Shown: positions 17,110 through 24,705 of the stretch, piece by piece | Position numbering within the stretch: the stretch's first letter is position 1 | Layout of the letters: each line of letters begins with the position of its first letter | From: Chryseobacterium gleum | Lineage (GTDB): Bacteria > Bacteroidota > Bacteroidia > Flavobacteriales > Flavobacteriaceae | Reading direction: 5' to 3' | Assembly (NCBI GenBank): GCA_945881885.1 | Contig: CAMCVI010000008.1 | Coordinates: 28,071 to 92,070 of the forward strand | DNA length: 64,000 bases | The notes under the pieces: model-generated | Seen by the model: the letters and a program-made list of their open reading frames with translations, nothing else | Told to the model about the DNA's origin: nothing | Databases searched by the model: none | Translations under genes and position numbers: made by a program

Positions 17110-20100
17110 TTGGAAAACAAAGCCATTATTTACGATAAACTGGAAGGCTTCATCAAAAAGTTTTACACCAACGAGTTAATAAAAGGAATACTTCTTTTCA
17201 TAACCACTGGTTTATTGTATTTTATTTTTACCTTTTTAATTGAATATTTTCTTTGGTTTGCTACTTTAGGAAGAACCATTTTGTTTGGCTTGTTTTTGTT
17301 GGTTGAAGCACTTTTGTTATTTAAATTTATAGCCATTCCTTTATCAAAATTATTTAAAATTCAAAAAGGTCTAAACCATGCAGAAGCTTCAAAAATCATC
17401 GGAATTCATTTTGATGAAGTTCAAGATAAACTGCTTAATTTTTTGCAATTATCAAACACATTTGAGCCAACAGAATTGGTTTTGGCTTCAATTGAACAAA
17501 AAGCAAAAAACTTACAACCCATTCCGTTTTCAAATGCCATAAACTTTAACGGGAACAAAAAATATTTACCTTTTGCGCTAATTCCGCTTTTATTTATTTT
17601 ATTCTTTTATATTTCTGGAAATTCGGATGTGATTTCTAAAAGTTTTGCCAGAGTAGTCCAATACGATACTAATTTTGAAAAACCAGCTGCTTTTAAGTTT
17701 GAAATTGTTTCTACTACTTTAAACGTGGAACAAAATAAATCGTTTAAATTAATTGTAAAAACAGTTGGTTCAATTATTCCAGAAAACGCTTCAATTTTAA
17801 TTAATAATGAAGAATATTTTTTAGAAAACACTTCACCAGGAAATTTTACTTACCAATTTGATAATGTTCAGAAAGACATTACATTTCATTTAAAATCGAA
17901 TGATATTACTTCTTCAGATTATGTTTTAAATGTTGTTAACGTGCCTACTATTTCTTCGTTTAGCATGCACTTAAATTTCCCAAATTATTTAGAGAAAAAA
18001 CCAGAAATTATTCAAGGAACCGGAAATGCGGTTATTCCCGAAGGAACATTGGTTTCTTGGAAAATAAATACATTTGCTACAACTGAAGTTGCTTTTAAAA
18101 AAGAATCAATTTCCAATTTATTTAGCAAAAAAGACAAACAGTTTTTTCTTACAAAACGAATTGTTAATACAACAGATTACGAAATTTCAATTTCCAATTC
18201 TAGGTTAAAAAACTATGAAAAGCTTCAATATAAATTGACTGTTTTAAAAGATCAGTTTCCAAGTATTTCAGTTGCCGAAACCCCAGATAGTTTAAAATTA
18301 AAACAAAAAGTAGTTATCGGTCAAGTTTCTGACGATTACGGGATGTCTAAATTACAAGTAGTGTTTTACGACAAAAATAAACCAAATATTTTATTACGAA
18401 AAGGTCTGGTTTTAAAAAACAAAGTTGTTGACCAATTTGTGTATGCTTTCCCCGACGGAATTGCATTACAACCGGGAATTAATTACGAGTATTTCTTCGA
18501 AGTGTTTGATAATGATGTAGTTAACGGATTAAAATCATCTAAATCGACTGTTTTTTCTCATTCAGAATTAACTAAAGAACAAAAAGAACAAAAATCATTG
18601 CAGGAACAACAATCTAATATCAATAGTTTGCAAAAAGCTTTAGATAATCAAGATAAGCAATTTGAAGCATTTGATAAACTTAAAAAACTTGACAAACAAA
18701 AAGACATCTTAGATTATAAAGACCAAAAGAAAATTCAAGATTTTATTAATCGTCAAAAACAACAAGACGAAATGATGAAAGAATTTTCTGAAAAAATGAA
18801 GGAAAATCTGGAACAATTTAAGCCCGAACAAAAAGATGAAATGAAACAAGAGCTTTTAAACCGTTTAGAAAAAAACGAAAAACAAGCTGCGAAAAACGAA
18901 AAGCTTTTAAAGGAACTTGAAGCGCTAACAAAAAAATTAGAAAAAGAAGAATTGTTTGATAAAGCTGATAAATTAAAACAACAAGCCAAAACGCAACAAA
19001 AATCTTTAGAGCAGTTAGTGGAACTTACAAAAAGATATTATGTTGAACAAAAAGCAAACCAATTAGCCGATAAATTAGATAAATTAGCATCGAAACAAGA
19101 CAAGCTCTCAGATAAAGAAAACCCAACTAAAGAAGAACAAGAAAAGCTATCAAAAGAGTTCGACGATTTAAAAAACGAATTGGACGCTTTAGAAAAAGAA
19201 AACAAAGAATTGAAGTCGCCAATGGATATTCCGAATGACAAAGGCGATCAAAAAGATGTAGACCAAGAACAGCAAAAAGCAGAAGATAATTTGGATAAGA
19301 AAGACCAAAAACAAGCTAAAAAGAACCAAAAATCGGCGGCTCAAAAAATGAAAGCAATGAGTCAAAAAATGTCTGACTCAATGTCTTCTGGGGAAATGGA
19401 AGATAACGCTGAAGATGCAAAAGTAATGCGTCAAATATTAGATAATTTATTGTCTTTTTCATTTGATCAAGAAAAATTGATGAAACAATTTAAGACGGTT
19501 TCTAGTTCAAAATCTAACGTAAGTTCATTGCTAAAAAACCAGCAAGATTTGAAAACACAATTCAAACATGTTGACGACAGTTTGTTTGCTTTGTCTTTGC
19601 GTCAACCCAAACTTTCTGATTTGGTTTTAAATGAAGTAGAAGAAATTCATTATAATTTAGATAAGTCAATTGAAAATTTAGTATCAACTAGTCGTTCAAA
19701 AGGAATTTCACACCAACAATTTACTTTGTCTTCCGCTAACAAATTAGCCGATTTTCTTAGCAATGTGCAAAGCGAAATGAGTATGAGCATGTCGTCATCC
19801 GGCGGCAGTGGAAAACCAAAATCCGGTAAAGGGAAAGGCGGCCAATTATCGGACATTATTTCCAAACAAAAAGGGCTGGGCGACAAAATGAAAGATGGCA
19901 AACCCAAACCAGGCGAAGGACAAAAACCAGGTCAGGGTAAAAAAGGAAATCAAGAAGGCGAAGGTGGTTCTCAAGGTAACGAAGGAAAAGACGGCGAAGG
20001 CGATGCTGGAAAACTATTAGAAATAATAAAAGAACAACAAGAGTTACGTGAAGCATTGCAAAATGAATTAAAAAAAAACGGCATGGGCGGCAATGGTCAA

Positions 20101-20409
20101 AACGCAGTAAAACAAATGAAAGAGTTAGAAAAGCAATTAATTAATAAAGGGCTTACACAAGACAATGTTAATCGCGCCTTGCAAATTAATCACGAATTGT
20201 TAAAACTAGAATCTGCAATAAAACAACAAGGGCAAGACACCAAAAGAGAATCGAATACCAACAATAATGATTTTCTAGGAAGCAACAAACCCCTGCCTCC
20301 CGCTCTATTAAATTATTTAAAAAGTGTAGAAATATTAAACAGACAAAGCTTACCTTTGCAACCCAATTTTAACACCAAAGTGCAACAATATTTCAAAAAC
20401 AATGATTAG
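17110..20409 (+). CDS. DUF4175-family membrane protein with long coiled coil
   Basis: 1099 residues, starting at a TTG codon (17110-17112). The ATG at 17097 is out of frame and soon stops. Two or three membrane helices lie in the first 80 residues (ILLFITTGLLYFIF, TILFGLFLLVEALLLF) and one near 155. An Ig-like extracytoplasmic stretch follows. From about residue 490 a long Lys/Glu/Gln coiled coil begins, then a Gly/Lys-rich low-complexity segment (about 900-960) and a short globular end. I recognise the Bacteroidota DUF4175 family, of unknown function. Its end overlaps ybeY by 8 bp, so DUF4175-ybeY-mnmG look like one operon. Confidence 0.85.
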   Translation: MENKAIIYDKLEGFIKKFYTNELIKGILLFITTGLLYFIFTFLIEYFLWFATLGRTILFGLFLLVEALLLFKFIAIPLSKLFKIQKGLNHAEASKIIGIHFDEVQDKLLNFLQLSNTFEPTELVLASIEQKAKNLQPIPFSNAINFNGNKKYLPFALIPLLFILFFYISGNSDVISKSFARVVQYDTNFEKPAAFKFEIVSTTLNVEQNKSFKLIVKTVGSIIPENASILINNEEYFLENTSPGNFTYQFDNVQKDITFHLKSNDITSSDYVLNVVNVPTISSFSMHLNFPNYLEKKPEIIQGTGNAVIPEGTLVSWKINTFATTEVAFKKESISNLFSKKDKQFFLTKRIVNTTDYEISISNSRLKNYEKLQYKLTVLKDQFPSISVAETPDSLKLKQKVVIGQVSDDYGMSKLQVVFYDKNKPNILLRKGLVLKNKVVDQFVYAFPDGIALQPGINYEYFFEVFDNDVVNGLKSSKSTVFSHSELTKEQKEQKSLQEQQSNINSLQKALDNQDKQFEAFDKLKKLDKQKDILDYKDQKKIQDFINRQKQQDEMMKEFSEKMKENLEQFKPEQKDEMKQELLNRLEKNEKQAAKNEKLLKELEALTKKLEKEELFDKADKLKQQAKTQQKSLEQLVELTKRYYVEQKANQLADKLDKLASKQDKLSDKENPTKEEQEKLSKEFDDLKNELDALEKENKELKSPMDIPNDKGDQKDVDQEQQKAEDNLDKKDQKQAKKNQKSAAQKMKAMSQKMSDSMSSGEMEDNAEDAKVMRQILDNLLSFSFDQEKLMKQFKTVSSSKSNVSSLLKNQQDLKTQFKHVDDSLFALSLRQPKLSDLVLNEVEEIHYNLDKSIENLVSTSRSKGISHQQFTLSSANKLADFLSNVQSEMSMSMSSSGGSGKPKSGKGKGGQLSDIISKQKGLGDKMKDGKPKPGEGQKPGQGKKGNQEGEGGSQGNEGKDGEGDAGKLLEIIKEQQELREALQNELKKNGMGGNGQNAVKQMKELEKQLINKGLTQDNVNRALQINHELLKLESAIKQQGQDTKRESNTNNNDFLGSNKPLPPALLNYLKSVEILNRQSLPLQPNFNTKVQQYFKNND

Positions 20410-20821
20410 TTTTAATTACGAATCTGATTTTACTTTAGACCAAGAGGAGCATTTTGCTTCTTGGATAGCAACCATTATAGCTTCTGAAAACAAAACTATT
20501 GGAGAGATTTCTTATATTTTTTGCGATGACGATTATTTGCACGCTATCAATTTGCAATATTTAAATCACGATACGCTTACAGATATTGTTAGTTTCGATT
20601 ATACAGAAGGCGACATAATTAGCGGCGATATTTTTGTCTCTATTGAAAGAGTAAAAGACAATGCTGTTGATTTTAAAGTCTCTTTTGAGGAAGAGTTACT
20701 ACGTGTTTTGTCACATGGTATTTTACATTTTTGTGGCTATAAAGATAAATCTGACACCGACGCTCTAGAAATGCGCACAAAAGAAAACGAAAAAATAAAG
20801 ATGTTCCACGTGGAACTTTAA
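20402..20821 (+). CDS. ybeY: Endoribonuclease YbeY (rRNA maturation)
   Basis: 139 residues. YbeY is a zinc endoribonuclease involved in 16S rRNA 3'-end maturation and ribosome quality control. The metal motif appears as SHGILHFCGYKDKSD. His105 and His109 are present, but the third ligand position (residue 115) is Asp instead of the usual His in HGxLHLxGYDH; I believe this is common in Bacteroidota members. The start overlaps the DUF4175 gene by 8 bp. The last codons (MFHVEL) are encoded by a parS-like palindrome (20802-20817), so this C-terminal sequence may be dictated by DNA function. Confidence 0.93.
   Translation: MISFNYESDFTLDQEEHFASWIATIIASENKTIGEISYIFCDDDYLHAINLQYLNHDTLTDIVSFDYTEGDIISGDIFVSIERVKDNAVDFKVSFEEELLRVLSHGILHFCGYKDKSDTDALEMRTKENEKIKMFHVEL
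20802..20817. promoter_or_regulatory. parS-like site 1
   Basis: TGTTCCACGTGGAACT matches the ParB-binding consensus TGTTnCACGTGnAACA (known from Bacillus and many bacteria) at all but the last base. It lies within the final codons of ybeY. Confidence 0.7.
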
Positions 20822-20840
20822 TATAATAATCTTGTTTTTT

Positions 20841-20856
20841 TGTTCCACGTGGAACA
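20841..20856. promoter_or_regulatory. parS-like site 2 (perfect palindrome)
   Basis: TGTTCCACGTGGAACA is a perfect 16-bp palindrome and matches the relaxed parS consensus at every defined base. It starts 39 bp after site 1, in the ybeY-mnmG gap. Confidence 0.75.
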
Positions 20857-20880
20857 AAAAGATTTTTAAAACCAACCACG

Positions 20881-20896
20881 TGTTTCACGTGGAACA
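20881..20896. promoter_or_regulatory. parS-like site 3
   Basis: TGTTTCACGTGGAACA matches the relaxed parS consensus fully and starts 40 bp after site 2. It ends 6 bp before the mnmG ATG, so a bound protein could also influence mnmG expression. Confidence 0.75.
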
Positions 20897-20902
20897 AATG
20901 AT

Positions 20903-22774
20903 ATGTTTCAAGAAAAATATGATGTAATTGTTGTAGGTGCCGGACACGCAGGATGCGAGGCCGCTGCTGCTGCCGCCAATATGGGCTGTAGCACGCTTTT
21001 GGTTACCATGAACCTTCAAAATATTGCCCAAATGTCCTGTAATCCAGCTATGGGAGGTATTGCGAAAGGACAAATTGTTCGTGAAATTGATGCTTTAGGT
21101 GGTTATTCAGGGATTGTTTCTGATAACACTGCCATACAATTTAAAATGCTTAACCTATCTAAAGGACCTGCTATGTGGTCGCCCCGTTGCCAGTCTGATC
21201 GAATGCGTTTTGCCGAAGAATGGCGAATGATGTTAGAAGGCACGCCTAATTTAGATTTTTATCAAGAAATGGTTTCCGGGATTATAACAGAAGAAAATCA
21301 AATCATAGGTATCAAAACATCACTTGGATTAGAGATTAAAGCCAAAACAGTTGTGCTTACAAATGGCACATTTTTAAATGGTTTAATTCATATTGGCGAC
21401 AAACAATTTGGAGGAGGTCGTGCCGGAGAAAGTGCTTCTTTTGGAATTACAGAAGATTTATTAAAATTAGGTTTTGAATCAGGAAGAATGAAAACAGGTA
21501 CGCCGCCTCGAGTAGATGGTCGTTCTTTAGATTATTCAAAAATGATTGAACAACCTGGCGATTTAAACCCTTCAAAATTTTCTTATTCTGATGTTACCAA
21601 GCCTTTAACAGAACAACGCTCTTGTTTTATGACCTATACTTCCGAGGTGGTTCATGATTTATTACGCGAAGGATTTGACAGAAGTCCAATGTTTAACGGC
21701 AGAATTAAATCTATCGGACCAAGATATTGCCCTTCTATTGAAGACAAAATTAATCGATTTGCAGACAAAGAACGTCATCAATTGTTTATTGAACCTGAAG
21801 GCTGGAAAACATGTGAAGTGTATGTAAATGGTTTCTCAACTTCCTTGCCAGAAGATGTCCAATTTAAAGCCTTACGCTCTGTTGTAGGTTTCGAAAAGGT
21901 GAAATTTTTCCGACCAGGATATGCTATCGAGTACGATTATTTTCCACCAACGCAATTAAAACATACTTTAGAAACCAAATTAGTACATGGTTTGTATTTT
22001 GCGGGACAAATTAACGGAACAACAGGTTATGAAGAAGCAGCCTCTCAAGGATTAATGGCTGGTATTAATGCTGCGCTTCAAGTTCAAGAAAAAGAGCCTT
22101 TAATACTAAAAAGAGATGAAGCATATATTGGTGTTTTAATTGATGATTTAATTACAAAAGGCACAGAAGAACCTTATAGAATGTTTACCTCTCGAGCAGA
22201 ATATAGAACCTTATTACGACAAGATAATGCCGATTTAAGATTGACACCGAAAGGATTTTCAATTGGTTTAGCAAAAGAGGCTCGTTTGAAACGAATGGAA
22301 TACAAACAAGACGCTTCAGATAAATTCGTTACTTTCTTTAAAGAAACCAGTGTTAAAGCTGAAATTGCAAATCCAATTTTAGAAGCAAAAGGATCTAGTT
22401 TGATGACACAGGGTGATAAAATGTTTAAGGTTTTTTCACGTCCACAAATTGATTTAAATGATATTTTAAAATTTGAAGCAGTTACAGATTATATTTCAGA
22501 ACATGATTTAGATCTTGAAGTGATAGAACAAGCAGAAATTCAAGTGAAATATGCTGGGTATATCGAAAAAGAAAAAAACCATGCAGATAAATTGCACCGT
22601 CTTGAAGATGTTAGAATTCCGGACAATTACGATTTTGAAAAAATAAAAGCCATTTCTATTGAAGCACGCCAAAAACTAACAAAAATAAGACCAGCAACTA
22701 TTGCTCAAGCTTCGCGAATTAGCGGTGTGTCGCCAAGTGATGTTTCCGTGTTGCTAATTCATATGGGAAGATAA
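20903..22774 (+). CDS. mnmG: tRNA uridine-5-carboxymethylaminomethyl modification enzyme, FAD subunit
   Basis: 623 residues, normal MnmG (GidA) length. With MnmE it installs the cmnm5/nm5 group at wobble U34 of several tRNAs. The N-terminal FAD fold is VVGAGHAGCEAAAAAANMG (residues about 10-28). Family signatures follow: SCNPAMGGIAKGQIVREIDALGG near 50 (quoted in part: GGIAKGQIVREIDALGG), TGTPPRVDGR near 200 and YFAGQINGTTGYEEAA near 370. The C-terminal helical part ends with the usual IRPATIAQASRISGVSP. In many bacteria this gene lies near oriC, which agrees with the parS sites on both sides. MnmE is not in the window. Confidence 0.97.
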   Translation: MFQEKYDVIVVGAGHAGCEAAAAAANMGCSTLLVTMNLQNIAQMSCNPAMGGIAKGQIVREIDALGGYSGIVSDNTAIQFKMLNLSKGPAMWSPRCQSDRMRFAEEWRMMLEGTPNLDFYQEMVSGIITEENQIIGIKTSLGLEIKAKTVVLTNGTFLNGLIHIGDKQFGGGRAGESASFGITEDLLKLGFESGRMKTGTPPRVDGRSLDYSKMIEQPGDLNPSKFSYSDVTKPLTEQRSCFMTYTSEVVHDLLREGFDRSPMFNGRIKSIGPRYCPSIEDKINRFADKERHQLFIEPEGWKTCEVYVNGFSTSLPEDVQFKALRSVVGFEKVKFFRPGYAIEYDYFPPTQLKHTLETKLVHGLYFAGQINGTTGYEEAASQGLMAGINAALQVQEKEPLILKRDEAYIGVLIDDLITKGTEEPYRMFTSRAEYRTLLRQDNADLRLTPKGFSIGLAKEARLKRMEYKQDASDKFVTFFKETSVKAEIANPILEAKGSSLMTQGDKMFKVFSRPQIDLNDILKFEAVTDYISEHDLDLEVIEQAEIQVKYAGYIEKEKNHADKLHRLEDVRIPDNYDFEKIKAISIEARQKLTKIRPATIAQASRISGVSPSDVSVLLIHMGR

Positions 22775-22851
22775 ATGTATTTACGATTTGAGATTTTGGA
22801 TTTGAGATTTTAAACGTTTCGTAAATCAAAAATCAAAAATTGTAATTTTTA

Positions 22852-22867
22852 GGTTCCACGTGAAACA
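22852..22867. promoter_or_regulatory. parS-like site 4
   Basis: GGTTCCACGTGAAACA matches the classical parS TGTTnCACGTGAAACA except for the first base. It lies in the gap after mnmG, 31 bp before the methyltransferase gene, so parS-like sites bracket mnmG. Confidence 0.65.
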
Positions 22868-22897
22868 ACTTTGTTAAAGCCAATAAATAAAGAATAA

Positions 22898-23746
22898 ATG
22901 AAATTTTTAGAAGAAAACCAATTTATAATTGTCAAAGATCATTCGGTTTCAAAAGAAACCTTTTCCTTGTTATACAATAAAGAATATGATATTTTAAAAA
23001 CACACCCTACTCCATCTTTAGCTGTTTTACCAAAGTATTACGAAAGCGAAGATTATATTTCGCATACAGATGGTAAAAGAACGCTGTTTGAAAAAATATA
23101 CCAAATAGTAAAACGAAACGCTATTAAAGGAAAGGTTGCCTTAATCACCAGTCAACAAAATTACGAAGGACATTTATTAGATATTGGTTGCGGCACAGGC
23201 GATTTTTTAGTGGAAGCCAAAAACCAAGGCTGGTCTGTTTTAGGATTTGAACCTAATGAAGATGCCAAACAATTGGCCAAAAATAAAGGCGTTTTGTTTA
23301 CGGAAGATATTTTTACTTTACCAGAAAACACTTTTGATGCGGTAACCATGTGGCACGTTTTAGAGCACGTTCCTAATTTACAAGAATATATTGCCAACTT
23401 AAAGCGAATTATTAAACCAAACGGAACCATAATTATTGCCGTTCCAAATTATAAGTCTTACGATGCGAAATATTATAATCGTTTTTGGGCAGCTTATGAT
23501 GTGCCTCGTCATTTATGGCATTTTTCAAAAAACAGCATAAAAAGATTATTTTCTGATGTGGATATGGAATTGAAAAAAGTAAAACCCATGTGGTTTGATA
23601 GTTTTTATGTTTCCTTATTATCAGAAAAATACAAAAACGGTAAAATGAGTTTCGTAAAAGGATTTTTTGTCGGTTTTATTTCAAATGTATCAGGATTGTA
23701 TAAAAAAGAGTTTTCTTCACACATTTACATCCTAAAAAATAAGTAA
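22898..23746 (+). CDS. Class I SAM-dependent methyltransferase
   Basis: 282 residues. The SAM-binding motif I is LLDIGCGTGDFL near residues 93-104, motif II is VLGFEPNEDA, and the post-II block is TFDAVTMWHVLEHVPN near 145. FKPNGTIIIAVPNYKSYDAK-like sequence (here IKPNGTIIIAVPN) follows. The N-terminal 60 residues resemble the Bacteroidota methyltransferases that carry a degenerate zinc-ribbon-like start, but no Cys pairs are seen. Substrate unknown; the RHLWHFS block is typical of family members acting on small molecules or glycans. Its upstream gap holds parS-like site 4. Confidence 0.85.
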   Translation: MKFLEENQFIIVKDHSVSKETFSLLYNKEYDILKTHPTPSLAVLPKYYESEDYISHTDGKRTLFEKIYQIVKRNAIKGKVALITSQQNYEGHLLDIGCGTGDFLVEAKNQGWSVLGFEPNEDAKQLAKNKGVLFTEDIFTLPENTFDAVTMWHVLEHVPNLQEYIANLKRIIKPNGTIIIAVPNYKSYDAKYYNRFWAAYDVPRHLWHFSKNSIKRLFSDVDMELKKVKPMWFDSFYVSLLSEKYKNGKMSFVKGFFVGFISNVSGLYKKEFSSHIYILKNK

Positions 23747-24009
23747 AATGCAAATAAACTCGTTTTAACGACATTTTATTGCAAAAACACCTTCTTGGCT
23801 TTAAAAAAAAAGATATTTAATCTAACATTGGTTTAAATAAGCGGTTTTCAATAGTAAATTCTTATTAAAAATTAAAACACATATAAGATTTTCTGATAGT
23901 TGCTGATTTGTAATTTATTTTGAAAAAAGAATTAAAAATTAAAAGAAACCTATTATTTTTACCAAAATTAAAAAACCGATTTCCAAATTAATAATCATAC
24001 CATATAAAA

Positions 24010-24558
24010 ATGAAAAAATTACTAAGCATTGTTGCAATGAGTGTAACATTAATTTCTTGTCAACAAACAACAACTTCAAAAGCAGAATTTAAAACAGGTT
24101 ATATTGATACCTCTGTTTTGTTAGAAAAATACGAAAAGTTTAAAGATGAAAATGAAAAGTTTAAAGTTAAATCTGAAGAAATAGGCAGACCATTAGAAAC
24201 TAAAGGCAGACAATTACAAGCAGAAAAAGACGCATTTCAACGCAACGCACAGGCCAACGGTCAAGCCTGGGCCCAACAAAAATATGCCGAATTGCAACAA
24301 AGAGAACAACAGATTTTACAAGAGAGAGATCAAGTTTTAGCCCAAATTCAAGCAGAAGGCGGAAAGCTTCAGGACACTTTAATTATACAAGTTAAAAAAT
24401 ATATCAGAGAATTCGGTAAAAAACAAAAATTCGATTACATTTTTACTACATCTGATGACATGCCAACTGTAATTTATGGGAAAGATTCCTATAACTTAAC
24501 AGATAAGTTGCTGAAAGAACTAAACGATCAATACAAAGCAACAAACCAAAAAAAATAA
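24010..24558 (+). CDS. OmpH/Skp-like periplasmic chaperone, lipoprotein
   Basis: 182 residues. The N-terminal signal ends in a lipobox (LISC, Cys17), so the protein is probably lipidated, unlike soluble Skp of Proteobacteria. The mature part starts with the OmpH family strand FKTGYIDTSVLLEKYEKF. A long Gln/Glu-rich helical hairpin follows (tentacle arms in Skp), and the family closing strands are FDYIFTTSDDMPTVIYGKDSYNLT. OmpH/Skp proteins hold outer-membrane proteins in the periplasm. It is monocistronic, with a strong terminator just downstream; no BamA gene is adjacent. Confidence 0.88.
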   Translation: MKKLLSIVAMSVTLISCQQTTTSKAEFKTGYIDTSVLLEKYEKFKDENEKFKVKSEEIGRPLETKGRQLQAEKDAFQRNAQANGQAWAQQKYAELQQREQQILQERDQVLAQIQAEGGKLQDTLIIQVKKYIREFGKKQKFDYIFTTSDDMPTVIYGKDSYNLTDKLLKELNDQYKATNQKK

Positions 24559-24564
24559 TAAACT

Positions 24565-24592
24565 AGCCTTGAGAAATCAAGGCTTTTTTTAT
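24565..24592 (+). terminator. Rho-independent terminator of the ompH-like gene
   Basis: AGCCTTGA (24565-24572), a GAAA tetraloop (24573-24576), TCAAGGCT (24577-24584), then T7: a textbook terminator. Confidence 0.9.
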
Positions 24593-24601
24593 TTTATTAT
24601 G

Positions 24602-24616
24602 CTGAACTTGTTTCAG
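24602..24616. repeat. Dispersed palindromic repeat, copy 2
   Basis: GCTGAACTTGTTTCAG around 24601-24616 is identical in its core to the copy at 14202-14215. It lies directly after the ompH terminator. Confidence 0.55.
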
Positions 24617-24705
24617 AAACTTTTTTCAATTAAATTTGTTTATCAACGAAAAATAAAATACCATTAATTATTTGCCTTTAACCTTATATCTAAACTATCC
24701 GCCAA

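Noticed and set aside
17097..17138. ATG upstream of the DUF4175 gene as its start
   Set aside because: It is in another frame and reaches a stop after 13 codons; the TTG at 17110 opens the long frame.
18753..20056. Long Ser/Phe-rich minus-strand frames opposite the DUF4175 gene
   Set aside because: They are antisense shadows of the Lys/Glu-rich coiled-coil coding sequence.
20673..20897. Minus-strand frame reading MFHVKH... across the ybeY-mnmG gap
   Set aside because: The repeated FHVK/FVPRGT words are translations of the parS-like palindromes; it overlaps ybeY on the opposite strand.
24640..24648. TTATCAACG as a DnaA box
   Set aside because: A single 8-of-9 match without neighbours; such isolated near-matches are expected in AT-rich DNA and do not form a cluster as at 7666-7871.
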